Shown: piece by piece, positions 8,733-16,926 of the stretch | Layout: each line of letters begins with the position of its first letter | Position numbering within the stretch: position 1 is the stretch's first letter | Assembly (NCBI GenBank): GCA_002452815.1 | Contig: DKFM01000017.1 | Location: 1 to 64,000 of the forward strand | Length of the DNA: 64,000 nucleotides | Source: Rhodobacteraceae bacterium UBA6796 | GTDB lineage: Bacteria > Pseudomonadota > Alphaproteobacteria > Rhodobacterales > Rhodobacteraceae | Reading direction: 5' to 3' | Notes under the pieces: model-generated | The model's database searches: none | What the model was told of the DNA's origin: nothing | What the model saw: the letters and a program-made list of their open reading frames with translations, nothing else | Program-made: the position numbers and the translations under genes

Positions 8733-9428
8733 ATGACCACCACCGACATCCCCGAGCTTCCCCGCGACGACGGGATGACGACGCAAGAACATGCCTATTA
8801 CCGGCTGCGTAACGCGATCATGCTGGGCGCGCTTCGGCCCGGCACCGCGCTGACGATCCGCGGGCTGGCACAGCAGCTTGACCTCAGCCCGACCCCGATC
8901 CGCGAAGCGGTGCGCCGGCTGAGTTCGGAAAACGCGATCGAGGTTTTGGGCAACCGGCGGCTGAAAATCCCCGACATGACCCTTGGCCGCTTTGAAGAAC
9001 TGGTGCAGCTACGGATCGCGCTGGAACTCCACGCGGCCGAGCGCGCATTCCCGTATCTGTCTGAAATCGTTATTGAACATCTGCGCGCACTGGATGATCG
9101 CATGGATGGCGCAATCGCGGCCCGCGATCTGGACGCGCTGACCCGGATGAACCAGGAATTTCACAAGATCCTGTATCGCCTGAACCCCTATCAGGCGGTG
9201 ATGCCGCTGATCGAAAGCCTGTGGCTGCAACTTGGCCCGTTCCAGCGGCAGGTGATCGAGACGGTGAAGATGGTCGATGTCGTCGATCGCCACAAGGAAA
9301 TGCTGGCCGCGATGGGCACCCGCGATGTCATCGCGCTATGCGCCGCCATCGAAAGCGACATCCGCGACGGATCGGTCACCGCAGGCCGGCTCCTGCTGCG
9401 CAAGGCGGGCGATGCCCGTCCCTTCTGA
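8733..9428 (+). CDS. GntR-family transcriptional regulator (FCD type)
   Basis: A 231-residue regulator with an N-terminal winged helix ('GTALTIRGLAQQLDLSPTPI', 'REAVRRL') and a helical FCD ligand domain ('LRIALELHAAERAF', 'NQEFHKILYRLN'). The FCD His residues normally bind a metal and an acid ligand. The start at 8733 was chosen because it gives the usual short arm before the helix-turn-helix. Divergent orientation to puuA-puuB suggests it controls polyamine breakdown. Confidence 0.85.
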   Translation: MTTTDIPELPRDDGMTTQEHAYYRLRNAIMLGALRPGTALTIRGLAQQLDLSPTPIREAVRRLSSENAIEVLGNRRLKIPDMTLGRFEELVQLRIALELHAAERAFPYLSEIVIEHLRALDDRMDGAIAARDLDALTRMNQEFHKILYRLNPYQAVMPLIESLWLQLGPFQRQVIETVKMVDVVDRHKEMLAAMGTRDVIALCAAIESDIRDGSVTAGRLLLRKAGDARPF

Positions 9429-9469
9429 GTCCGGTTTCGAGCGCGCCGCGGCCTGCCGCGGGGATCGGC

Positions 9470-10177
9470 CTAGACGCTGACGCCAAAGATCCGCCCGACG
9501 CCTGCGGTGATCGCCATGGCGGCCGCGCCCCAGAACAGCACCCGCAGCGTCGCGGGCAGTTTCGGCGCGCCCCCGGCCTGCGCGCCCAACGCGCCCAGCC
9601 CCGCCAGACAGACCAGCGTTGCGCCGGTGACGACCGGGATGATCTTGCCCTCGGGCGCCAGCACCGCCGCCGCCAGCGGCAAGGCCGCGGCGACCGAAAA
9701 GGTCAGCCCCGAGGCCAGCGCCGCCTGCAACGGATTGGCGGCATGCACCTCGGACAGGCCAAGTTCCTCGCGCACATGGGCCCCAAGCGCGTCTTTTTCG
9801 GTCAACTCCCGCGCGACCAGTGCGGCGGTGGCCGGGCTCAAGCCGCGGCTTTGAAAGATCGATGCCAGTTCGCGTTCTTCCTCTTCGGGCGTGTCACGCA
9901 GCGCGGCCTTTTCACGGGCGATGTCGGCGCGCTCGGTGTCCGATTGCGAGCTGACCGAAACATATTCGCCCGCCGCCATCGACATTGCGCCCGCCGCCAA
10001 TCCCGCGCCCCCCGCGATCAGCACGGCGGTATGCGACGGGTCCGCCGCCGCCACCCCGACGATCAGCGAGGCGACCGAAACGATACCATCGTTGGCGCCC
10101 AGCACCGCGGCGCGCAGCCAGCCCGAACGGTTGATGTAATGCAGTTCTTCATGGGCGGATTCATAGGGAAGGGACAT
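9470..10177 (-). CDS. VIT1/CCC1-family Fe2+/Mn2+ transporter
   Basis: A 235-residue membrane protein. The family opening 'RAAVLGANDGIVSVASLIVG' is followed by 'GAMSMAAGEYVSVSSQSDTE', the metal-site TM2 pattern of VIT1/CCC1. A cytosolic Glu-rich loop ('EREKA/EEEERELAS' type) and three C-terminal hydrophobic segments follow. Members move Fe2+ or Mn2+ out of the cytosol. The ATG at 10177 lies 29 bp after the histidine kinase gene on the same strand, so it is probably co-transcribed with the two-component system. Confidence 0.85.
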   Translation of the reverse strand: MSLPYESAHEELHYINRSGWLRAAVLGANDGIVSVASLIVGVAAADPSHTAVLIAGGAGLAAGAMSMAAGEYVSVSSQSDTERADIAREKAALRDTPEEEERELASIFQSRGLSPATAALVARELTEKDALGAHVREELGLSEVHAANPLQAALASGLTFSVAAALPLAAAVLAPEGKIIPVVTGATLVCLAGLGALGAQAGGAPKLPATLRVLFWGAAAMAITAGVGRIFGVSV

Positions 10178-10206
10178 GATTTCCTCGAGGTGTCGAAAGG
10201 GAAAGG

Positions 10207-11544
10207 TCAGATTTGGGTCGTCAGCGGCAGATCGACGGTTGCGGCAAAGCCCCGCGCCTGCCCCGCGCGCGGCGAGGCCAGCGCCAGCCGTCCGCCGCCC
10301 CGCGCAACGATTGCATGCACGATGGCCAGGCCCAGCCCGCTGCCTTTGCCTGCGCCGGGCGCCCGCACGAAGCGCGTGCCAAGCCGGTCCAGCACCTCGG
10401 CCGGCACCGGATCGCAGTCGTTTTCCACGCTCAACTGCCCCGCGGGCGTCAGCCGCAAGACGATGTCCGTGCCGGGCGCGCCGTGACGCAGGGCGTTTTC
10501 GATCAGGTTGCGGCACAGGATGCCGAAAATATCGGGGTCGAGGTCGGACATCACCGGCGCGGGCGGCAGATCCAGTTGCAGCTGCGCAGCCCCGGCCAGA
10601 CGCGCGGTATCATCGGCCATCAGCCGCAGCACCGGGCGCAGATCGCGCGCGGTATCGGTGCGCAGCTTGCCCCCCTCGGCGCGGGCAAGTTGCATCAAGC
10701 CTTCTGACAGGCGGGTCAGACGTTTCAGCACCGCCTCGATCTCGGTCGCGCGGGCGGCGCTGGCCGGATCGGCGGTTTCGGCGCGCAGGCGTTGCGCCTG
10801 CGCGATGGCACCGGCCAGTGGCGTGCGCAGTTCATGGGCGGCATTGGCGGCAAAGCTGCGCTCGGCCTGAAACGCGGCATCGAGCCGTTCCAGCAGACTG
10901 TTCAACGTCTGCGCCAGCGGCAGCACCTCGGCGGGCAGGTCGCGGGTTTCCACCGCCGACAGATCCGCCGCGCCACGCTGCGCCAGACGCAGCCGGAACC
11001 GGCGCAGCGGCGCAAACCCCAGCCGCAGCACCAGCGCAATCGCCGCCAGCGACAGCGGGATCATCAGCGCCAGAGGCGCCAGCAGCCCCATCTGCACCTC
11101 ATGGGCCACCTCGTCGCGATGCGCCAGCGGCTCGGCCACCGCAATCGTGATGCTGCCGCGCAACGCCTCGTCGCTGAAAATCCGCAACTGCGGCGTGTCG
11201 GAAAACCCCGGGCCCGCATAGGGCGGAAAGTCCTGCGGCCGGGCGGTATGAGATTGCAGCAGCACCGCACCTGCGGCATCGCGCACGACATAGGTGAAAT
11301 ATTCGTCATGCGGGCGGATCACCGGCACCGTCTGCGGCCCGGTCACGCCCTCGCGGCCCAGAATCTCGCTCACCGCCAACGGCAGGATGCGCTGCGCGGT
11401 TTCCTCCAGCGCGGAATCGAACACTTCGGACATTTCGGCGCGCACCAGCTGCGCGGTGACCAGCGCCGTGGCCGCCCACAGCAGCGTCACCACCGCACCG
11501 ACCGCAAGGCCAAGCCGGATCTGGAGCGAGCGCGCCTGTCTCAT
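10207..11544 (-). CDS. Sensor histidine kinase (QseC/TctE type)
   Basis: A 445-residue inner-membrane kinase. TM1 is at about 11-33, a periplasmic sensor domain follows, TM2 is at about 152-175, then a HAMP-like linker. The H-box is 'FAANAAHELRTPLAG' (His237), the N-box 'NLIENALRHG' and the G-box 'GKGSGLGLAIV'. The start overlaps the response-regulator stop (ATGA). Its place beside a PepSY/DUF2271/ApbE redox locus and a VIT1 transporter suggests it senses a metal or redox signal in the periplasm (inference). Confidence 0.9.
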   Translation of the reverse strand: MRQARSLQIRLGLAVGAVVTLLWAATALVTAQLVRAEMSEVFDSALEETAQRILPLAVSEILGREGVTGPQTVPVIRPHDEYFTYVVRDAAGAVLLQSHTARPQDFPPYAGPGFSDTPQLRIFSDEALRGSITIAVAEPLAHRDEVAHEVQMGLLAPLALMIPLSLAAIALVLRLGFAPLRRFRLRLAQRGAADLSAVETRDLPAEVLPLAQTLNSLLERLDAAFQAERSFAANAAHELRTPLAGAIAQAQRLRAETADPASAARATEIEAVLKRLTRLSEGLMQLARAEGGKLRTDTARDLRPVLRLMADDTARLAGAAQLQLDLPPAPVMSDLDPDIFGILCRNLIENALRHGAPGTDIVLRLTPAGQLSVENDCDPVPAEVLDRLGTRFVRAPGAGKGSGLGLAIVHAIVARGGGRLALASPRAGQARGFAATVDLPLTTQI

Positions 11545-12200
11545 CCCCGGCCCAACCGATAGCCAAGGCCGCGTTCCGTCTCGATCACGCCGGCGCCCAG
11601 CTTCTTGCGCAGGCGGCTGACATGCACCTCGACCGTGTTGCTTTCGACCTCTGCTTCAAAGGAATAAAGCCGCTCTTCCAGCTGGCGTTTTGACAAAAGC
11701 TGCCCGGGGCGGCTCAGAAACGCTTCCAGCAGCACCCATTCGCGCGCCGTCAGCGCAACCGCCCGCCCCTCGCGAAAGACCGAGCGTGCCGCAAGGTCGA
11801 TGTCCAGCGCGCCCAACGTGATGACCGGGTTCGGATTGCCCGCATAGCGCCGCGCGACAGATCCGATCCGCGCCGAGAGTTCGGCCAGATCGAAAGGTTT
11901 CACCAGATAGTCGTCGGCCCCGGCGTTCAGCCCCTCGATCCGGTCGGACACCTGATCGAGCGCGGTCATGATGATGACCGGCGTCACATCGCCACGCGCG
12001 CGCAGGCCGCGCAGAAAGCCGATGCCGCGCCCGTCGGGCAGCATCAGGTCCAGCAGCACCAGGTCATAGACCGCCACCGCCATCGCATCGCCCGCCGCAT
12101 CCAGCCGCATGACCCAGTCGATCGAATGCCCGTCCGCCGCGATCTGGTCGCGCACGGCCGCGCCCAGCACGTCATCGTCTTCGATCAGCAGAATGCGCAT
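11541..12200 (-). CDS. OmpR/PhoB-family response regulator
   Basis: A 219-residue regulator. The receiver domain has the acidic pocket 'IEDDD', phospho-acceptor Asp51 in 'LVLLDLMLPDG' and the conserved Lys in 'DYLVKPFDL'. The C-terminal winged helix has 'LTAREWVLLEAFL' and 'NTVEVHVSRLRKKLG'. ATG 12200 has GGAGA at good spacing. It is divergent from the PepSY gene. Two copies of a spaced module with 11-bp direct repeats of CTGAAC lie upstream of 12333 and 12772, the geometry expected of sites for this class. Confidence 0.92.
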   Translation of the reverse strand: MRILLIEDDDVLGAAVRDQIAADGHSIDWVMRLDAAGDAMAVAVYDLVLLDLMLPDGRGIGFLRGLRARGDVTPVIIMTALDQVSDRIEGLNAGADDYLVKPFDLAELSARIGSVARRYAGNPNPVITLGALDIDLAARSVFREGRAVALTAREWVLLEAFLSRPGQLLSKRQLEERLYSFEAEVESNTVEVHVSRLRKKLGAGVIETERGLGYRLGRG

Positions 12201-12241
12201 TCGGGTCTCCACGGCTCACGTCCACGTTATCGCGCGCGAAG

Positions 12242-12290
12242 CTGACCGCAAGCTGAACCCGCCCAAGGCAGCGCTTCAGCCCGCTGTCAG
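12242..12290. promoter_or_regulatory. Duplicated module, copy 1: candidate response-regulator site
   Basis: CTGACC (12242) and CTGAAC (12253) form an 11-bp direct repeat. CGCTTCAGC (12272-12280) and TCAG (12287-12290) follow at offsets +30 and +45. Copy 2, upstream of 12772, has the same elements at identical offsets. The module lies between the response regulator and the PepSY gene. Confidence 0.65.
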
Positions 12291-12332
12291 GTTCGGCGCG
12301 CAAACAAGACCTACCCCAAGCCGGAGACCGCC

Positions 12333-12656
12333 ATGCCCCTTGCCCCCCGCCTGCCCCGCCTTGCCCTGTGCGCCCTTGTCGCCACCAGCCTCGGCTCTGC
12401 CGCGGTGGCGTCCGAGGCGCATTGCCGTGTGCCGATGGCCGACTGGCAACCCCGCGATGCCGTTCGCGCGCTGGTCGAGGCCCAGGGCCTGACCGTCCGG
12501 CGCATCAAGATCGACGACGGCTGTTACGAAGTCGACGCCCGCGATGCGCAAGGTCACCGGATCGAGATGCGCCTGAATCCCGCGACGCTGGAACTGCTGC
12601 GTTCGGACGACGAGGACGAAGACGACCACGAAGAGCACGAGGAACGCCACAAATGA
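12333..12656 (+). CDS. Exported PepSY-domain protein with acidic His-rich tail
   Basis: A 107-residue protein with a signal peptide ending near 'AAVASEA' and a single PepSY-like domain ('DWQPRDAVRALVEAQGL', 'DDGCYEVDARDAQGHRIE'). A tail rich in Asp, Glu and His (about residues 91-107) could bind divalent metal. It probably acts in the periplasm, perhaps as a sensor partner or inhibitor of the adjacent kinase; small PepSY genes often sit beside such two-component systems. It is preceded by the 49-bp repeated regulatory module. Confidence 0.8.
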   Translation: MPLAPRLPRLALCALVATSLGSAAVASEAHCRVPMADWQPRDAVRALVEAQGLTVRRIKIDDGCYEVDARDAQGHRIEMRLNPATLELLRSDDEDEDDHEEHEERHK

Positions 12657-12670
12657 CCCCCCGGTTGTTC

Positions 12671-12719
12671 CTGAACGCAGGCTGAACGGGAACGGAGCAA
12701 CGCTTCAGCATCGTATCAG
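12671..12719. promoter_or_regulatory. Duplicated module, copy 2: candidate response-regulator site
   Basis: CTGAAC at 12671 and 12682 (11-bp period), CGCTTCAGC at 12701-12709 and TCAG at 12716-12719 have the same offsets as copy 1. It lies 53 bp before the acidic-protein gene that heads the redox operon. Confidence 0.65.
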
Positions 12720-12771
12720 CTTGGCCCCCCATATCCGGCCCTATCGAAACACCTTGTGAAAAGGACCCCTC

Positions 12772-13212
12772 ATGAAATCCGCTTTTGCCCTTCTCGCCCT
12801 GACCACCGCACTTGGCACCAGCATCGTCGGCGCCCTGTCCGCCGCACCGATCACCGCGCCTGACAGCATGTCGTCCGGCTGTGCCGTGTCGCCTGCCGCC
12901 GCCTGCCAGGCCCGGGTTGACGGCCTGCCCCTCGCCACGACCGGCGCGCCCCTGATTCTGGCCGACAATGACGGCGACGACGATGACGGCGGCTGGTTCT
13001 TCATGCGCAAGGAACGTCACGAGGAACGCCACGAAAACCGTGAGCGCGGTGACGATGATGACGACGATGAGGATGACGACGACGGTTATTCCTGCATGCC
13101 GGGCCAGCCGGGCTGCGCCACGGGCAATGCGCCGGCCCCCGCAGGCAGCGTCGCGCCGCCGAAGAACGGGCTTTTTGCGCCGGGCGCTGCCCCCGCCGTG
13201 CAAGTCAACTGA
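12772..13212 (+). CDS. Secreted Asp-rich protein, possible metal binder
   Basis: A 146-residue exported protein with an N-terminal signal peptide (MKSAFALLALTTALGTSIVG). The middle contains 'DNDGDDDDGG', a charged His/Arg/Glu segment ('ERHEERHENRERG') and a long Asp run, about residues 64-105. A small Cys pair 'SCMPGQPGC' and a Pro/Ala tail follow. I recognise no domain. The Asp and His content suggests Ca2+ or transition-metal binding (inference). It heads the operon with DUF2271, the PepSY reductase and ApbE, and shares the acidic/His character of the nearby PepSY protein. Confidence 0.75.
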   Translation: MKSAFALLALTTALGTSIVGALSAAPITAPDSMSSGCAVSPAAACQARVDGLPLATTGAPLILADNDGDDDDGGWFFMRKERHEERHENRERGDDDDDDEDDDDGYSCMPGQPGCATGNAPAPAGSVAPPKNGLFAPGAAPAVQVN

Positions 13213-13234
13213 TCCGAGATAAAGGAGCGACCCG

Positions 13235-13705
13235 ATGAAATCCCTTCTTGCGGCCCTCGCGCTCAGCACCGCGCTGACCGTGCCCGGCCTTGCCCAGGCC
13301 CGCCCGGTCACCTTTACCACGCAGATGGCCAATTACGGCGGCGATGGCGCCTATCTGGCCCTTTATGTCACCGATCCACAGGGCGCCTATGCGGGCAGCC
13401 TGTGGCTGGCCGGGGGCAAGGCGAAATATTACCGCCACCTGAGCGGCTGGAATGCTGCGACGGGCGGTGACACCGCGCAGGTCGACGGCATCACCGGCGC
13501 GTCGGTCGGCGCCGGGCGCGCGTTGACGATCACGCTTGATTTGCAAGATGCGCTGTTTGACGCTGGCTATACGCTGCATGTCGACGCCGCGGTCGAGGAT
13601 ATGCCCGACAGCCCGAATGAGGTGGTTCTGCCACTGACCTCGGCCAATCTGGGCCAACCCGCGCCCGGGCGCCGCTATGTGAAAAGCGTCACTGTCAGCT
13701 ACTGA
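13235..13705 (+). CDS. DUF2271 protein, predicted ApbE-flavinylated electron carrier
   Basis: A 156-residue exported protein (signal peptide ending GLAQA) of the DUF2271 family. DUF2271 proteins have been reported as targets of ApbE, which attaches FMN to a Thr or Ser. The motif here is 'DGITGAS' at residues 84-90 (13484-13504), with Thr87 the likely modified residue. It would be a periplasmic one-flavin carrier receiving electrons from the PepSY-flavodoxin reductase encoded next. The SD AAGGAG lies 7 bp before the ATG. No partner metal or acceptor is named by the sequence. Confidence 0.85.
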   Translation: MKSLLAALALSTALTVPGLAQARPVTFTTQMANYGGDGAYLALYVTDPQGAYAGSLWLAGGKAKYYRHLSGWNAATGGDTAQVDGITGASVGAGRALTITLDLQDALFDAGYTLHVDAAVEDMPDSPNEVVLPLTSANLGQPAPGRRYVKSVTVSY

Positions 13706-13720
13706 CCGGAAGGAAACCGG

Positions 13721-15928
13721 ATGTTGCGTCAGATCCACCGCTGGCCCGGCCTGATCGCCGCGCTCCTGATCGTCCTGCTGGCACTGAGCGGCGCCGCGCT
13801 GTCGGTGTTTCCGCTGATCGAGCGGCTGGCCGCGCCGCAGGCCGCCTCCGACCTGTCGGTGGCCGATCTGACCGCGCGGGTTGCCGCCGCGCATCCGGGG
13901 CTGGAACAGATCCGCCGCGCGCCTTCGGGGCGCGTGGTGGCCTATTGGTTCGACGGCGGCCAGCCGGGTGCGGCGGTGATCGACCCGGCCACCGGGCAGG
14001 ACGCGGGATCCCCCGATCCGATCGCGGCAGAGCTGTGGCTGACCAATCTGCACCGCTCGCTGTTTCTGGACGACACGGGGCGGATCACCATGGCCGCAGG
14101 CGCCGCCGCAATGCTGGTGCTGGCGCTGTCGGGCGCGGGGCTGGTGGCGCGGCGGATGGGCGGCTGGGCCCGCTGGTTCGGGCGCACGCGCGGCCCCTGG
14201 GCCGGGCGCGTTCATGTGGAACTGGCGCGCTTCGCGGTGGGCGGATTGCTGCTGTCCTCGCTCACCGGGCTGTGGATGACCGCCTCGACCTTCGCGCTGC
14301 TGCCCGACGACCCGGCCGAGCCCGATTTCGTCACCGCCACCGCCGGACCCGCGCCGCTGCCGCTGGCGCAGATTGCGGCGCTGGCCGAAACGCCGGTGGC
14401 CGCGCTGCAAAAGCTGTCGCTTCCGGCAGCGGGCGATCCGACCGATGTCTTCACCCTGAAAACCGATGGCGGCAGCGCGCGGATCGACCCCGGCACCGGT
14501 GCGGTGCTGTCGTCGGCCGCCCCGACCGGGTGGGAGCGCGCCTCCGAGATCGCGCAGATGCTGCACACCGGGCAAGGCGCGCTGGTGCTGGGCCTGATCC
14601 TTGGCCTGATGGCGCTGAGCGTGCCGGCGCTGGCCCTGACGGGGGCGGTGCAATGGCTGGCCACGCGCGCCCGGGGCAGCCGGATCAAGGGAAATGTGGC
14701 GGCAGGCAGCGCAGAAACGATCCTACTTGTGGCCTCTGAAGGGGGCAGCACCTGGGGTTTTGCCCGCACCCTGCAAACCGCGCTGATGGCGGCGGGACAG
14801 TCCGTCCACAGCGCACCGCTGAGCCAGTTCGACCCCGCGCGGTATGGCCGTGCCAAACGGGTCCTCATTCTGGCCGCAACCTATGGCGAGGGCGAATCCC
14901 CTGCGGCCGCCCGCGGTGTGCTGACCCGCATCCGCGCGCTGAAACAGGCGCCCTCTGCACCGCTGGCGGTGCTGGGCTTCGGCGACCGCGCTTTCCCTGA
15001 TTTTTGCGGCTATGCCACCGATCTGGCACTGGCTGCCGCCGACATCGGCTGGAGCGAACTGCTGCCGCTGGCGACGGTCGACCGGCAATCGCCGCAGGAT
15101 TTCGCCCGCTGGGGCCGCGATCTGGGCGATGTGCTGGGCCTGCCGCTGGAATTGTCGCATCTGCCCGACCTGCCGCAGACGCAGATGCTGCGCCTGACCT
15201 ACCGGCGCGATTATGGCGCCGAGGTGCAGGCCCCCACCGCGATCCTGCGCTTTGCCTTGCCGCATCAGGGCCTGTGGGCGCGGCTGACCGGACAGGGCTT
15301 CGCCCGGTTTCACGCAGGCGACCTGCTGGGTATCCTGCCCGAGGGATCGGCCGTCCCGCGGTTCTATTCGCTGGCCTCTTCGGCCCGCGACGGGTTTGTC
15401 GAAATCTGCGTGCGGCGCCAGCCCGGCGGGCTTTGTTCAGGGCAGCTGACCGCGCTGCAACCGGGCGCCACCGTCACCGCGTTCCTGCGCCGCAATCCCG
15501 AATTCCGCCCCGCAAAGGGCCGCGCGCCGGTGATCCTGATCGGGGCGGGCACCGGGATCGGGCCACTGGCCGGGTTCCTGCGCGCCAACCGCAGCCACCG
15601 CCCGATGCATCTGTATTTCGGGGCCCGCACACCCACCAGCGACCTGCTTTATGATGCCGAGCTGCGCGACTGGCAGAATGACGGGCGCCTGACGTCGCTG
15701 ACCACGGCCTTCTCGCGCCACGGGCGGCGGGCCTATGTGCAGGATTGCCTGCGCACCGATGCCGCCCGGATCGCGCGGCTGATTGCCGGCGGGGCGCAGA
15801 TCATGGTCTGCGGCGGACGCGAGATGGCCGCCGCCGTGCGCATGGCCCTGACCGAAATCCTGGCCGGCACCGGCCAGTCCCCCGCGATGCTGAAAGCCGA
15901 GGGCCGTTATGCCGAAGACGTCTACTGA
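13721..15928 (+). CDS. PepSY transmembrane / flavodoxin / FAD-NADPH reductase fusion
   Basis: A 735-residue fusion. Four TM segments (about 11-30, 124-145, 171-193, 285-312) belong to a PepSY-TM unit with conserved histidines in 'IHRWPGL' and 'NLHRSLFLDDTG' that likely bind heme. A flavodoxin domain follows ('TILLVASEGGSTWGFA', 'AATYGEGES', about 332-470). The last part is a CPR/sulfite-reductase-like module with FAD motif 'RFYSLASS' (547-554) and NADPH motifs 'GAGTGIGPLAGF' (608-619) and 'CGGREMA'. It should pass NADPH electrons across the inner membrane to a periplasmic flavin protein such as the adjacent DUF2271. It overlaps apbE by 20 bp. Confidence 0.9.
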   Translation: MLRQIHRWPGLIAALLIVLLALSGAALSVFPLIERLAAPQAASDLSVADLTARVAAAHPGLEQIRRAPSGRVVAYWFDGGQPGAAVIDPATGQDAGSPDPIAAELWLTNLHRSLFLDDTGRITMAAGAAAMLVLALSGAGLVARRMGGWARWFGRTRGPWAGRVHVELARFAVGGLLLSSLTGLWMTASTFALLPDDPAEPDFVTATAGPAPLPLAQIAALAETPVAALQKLSLPAAGDPTDVFTLKTDGGSARIDPGTGAVLSSAAPTGWERASEIAQMLHTGQGALVLGLILGLMALSVPALALTGAVQWLATRARGSRIKGNVAAGSAETILLVASEGGSTWGFARTLQTALMAAGQSVHSAPLSQFDPARYGRAKRVLILAATYGEGESPAAARGVLTRIRALKQAPSAPLAVLGFGDRAFPDFCGYATDLALAAADIGWSELLPLATVDRQSPQDFARWGRDLGDVLGLPLELSHLPDLPQTQMLRLTYRRDYGAEVQAPTAILRFALPHQGLWARLTGQGFARFHAGDLLGILPEGSAVPRFYSLASSARDGFVEICVRRQPGGLCSGQLTALQPGATVTAFLRRNPEFRPAKGRAPVILIGAGTGIGPLAGFLRANRSHRPMHLYFGARTPTSDLLYDAELRDWQNDGRLTSLTTAFSRHGRRAYVQDCLRTDAARIARLIAGGAQIMVCGGREMAAAVRMALTEILAGTGQSPAMLKAEGRYAEDVY

Positions 15929-16835
15929 CCTCGCCCGCCAGGTGCTGAACGGCCCCACGATGGGTACCCGCTGGTCCGTGGTCTTTTACGCCCCGCCCGA
16001 GACTGACGTGCGGTCCCTGCGGGCCGACCTGCAGGCCGCGGTGGATCAGGTCGACGTGCAGATGTCGACTTGGCGCCCCGACAGCGACCTGATGCGGTTG
16101 AACGCCGCGCCGCTGGAGACATGGGTGCCCCTGCCCGCCCAACTGACCGAGGTGCTGGACACCGCGCTGAAGATCGGGCGGCTCAGCGACGGGGCGTTCG
16201 AAATCGCGATGGGCGATGCGATCGCGGCCTGGGGCTTCGGCCCCGCCCCCGCCGACCCGCAGGCGATCCGCGCCGCCCGCACGCGCCACCGTCGCCCCAG
16301 TTTCGAAACCCTCGACCTGGATCTTCCCGGGCTGCGCGCCCGCAAGAGCGCGCCGATGCAACTCGACCTGTCGGGGATCGCCAAGGGCTACGGCGTGGAC
16401 CGGCTGACCCGCGTGCTGCGCGATCATGGCATCGCCCGCGCGCTGGTCGGCATCGACGGCGAGCTGCGCGCCCTTGGCCCGCACCCCGACGGGCGCGGCT
16501 GGTCGGTGGCGCTGGAACGGCCCGATTTCACCACCCGCGCCACCCATTCGGTGTTCGAATTGCACGATATCGCCATCGCCACATCGGGCGATTACCGGCA
16601 CTGGGTCGATGTCGGCGCGCGGCGGCTGTCGCATACCATGGACCCCGCGCGCGGCGCACCGCTGCTGGACGGCCCTGCCTCGGTCACCGTTCTGGCGCCC
16701 AGTTGCATGCAGGCGGACGCGCTGGCAAGCGCCTTCATGGTGCTGGGCGAGGCCGCGGGCCGCGCACTGGCCGCGCGCCTTGGGGTTGAAGCACTGTTCC
16801 TGACCGACACCGACCGCAGTGCCGGACCTGCCTGA
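15909..16835 (+). CDS. apbE: FAD:protein FMN transferase (ApbE)
   Basis: A 308-residue ApbE. 'GPTMGTRWSV' opens the domain, with 'LDLSGIAKGYGVDRL' and 'VGIDGELRALG' in the FAD region and 'IATSGDYRHW', 'LSHTMDPARGAPL' and 'MQADALASAFMVLG' (metal-site Asp) near the end. It transfers FMN from FAD to Thr/Ser of target proteins; the adjacent DUF2271 is the obvious substrate. Oddly, no signal peptide or lipobox is visible at this start, and the coding overlap limits an upstream extension. Flavinylation may therefore occur in the cytoplasm, or the real N-terminus differs. Confidence 0.92.
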   Translation: MPKTSTDLARQVLNGPTMGTRWSVVFYAPPETDVRSLRADLQAAVDQVDVQMSTWRPDSDLMRLNAAPLETWVPLPAQLTEVLDTALKIGRLSDGAFEIAMGDAIAAWGFGPAPADPQAIRAARTRHRRPSFETLDLDLPGLRARKSAPMQLDLSGIAKGYGVDRLTRVLRDHGIARALVGIDGELRALGPHPDGRGWSVALERPDFTTRATHSVFELHDIAIATSGDYRHWVDVGARRLSHTMDPARGAPLLDGPASVTVLAPSCMQADALASAFMVLGEAAGRALAARLGVEALFLTDTDRSAGPA

Positions 16836-16926
16836 GCGCGCAGCCCCGCGACCGAAACGGCAAAGCCTCTGGCCATGACCGGCCAAGCGCGGTAAACCCC
16901 GGCAAAACCGGACCAAAGGCGGGATC

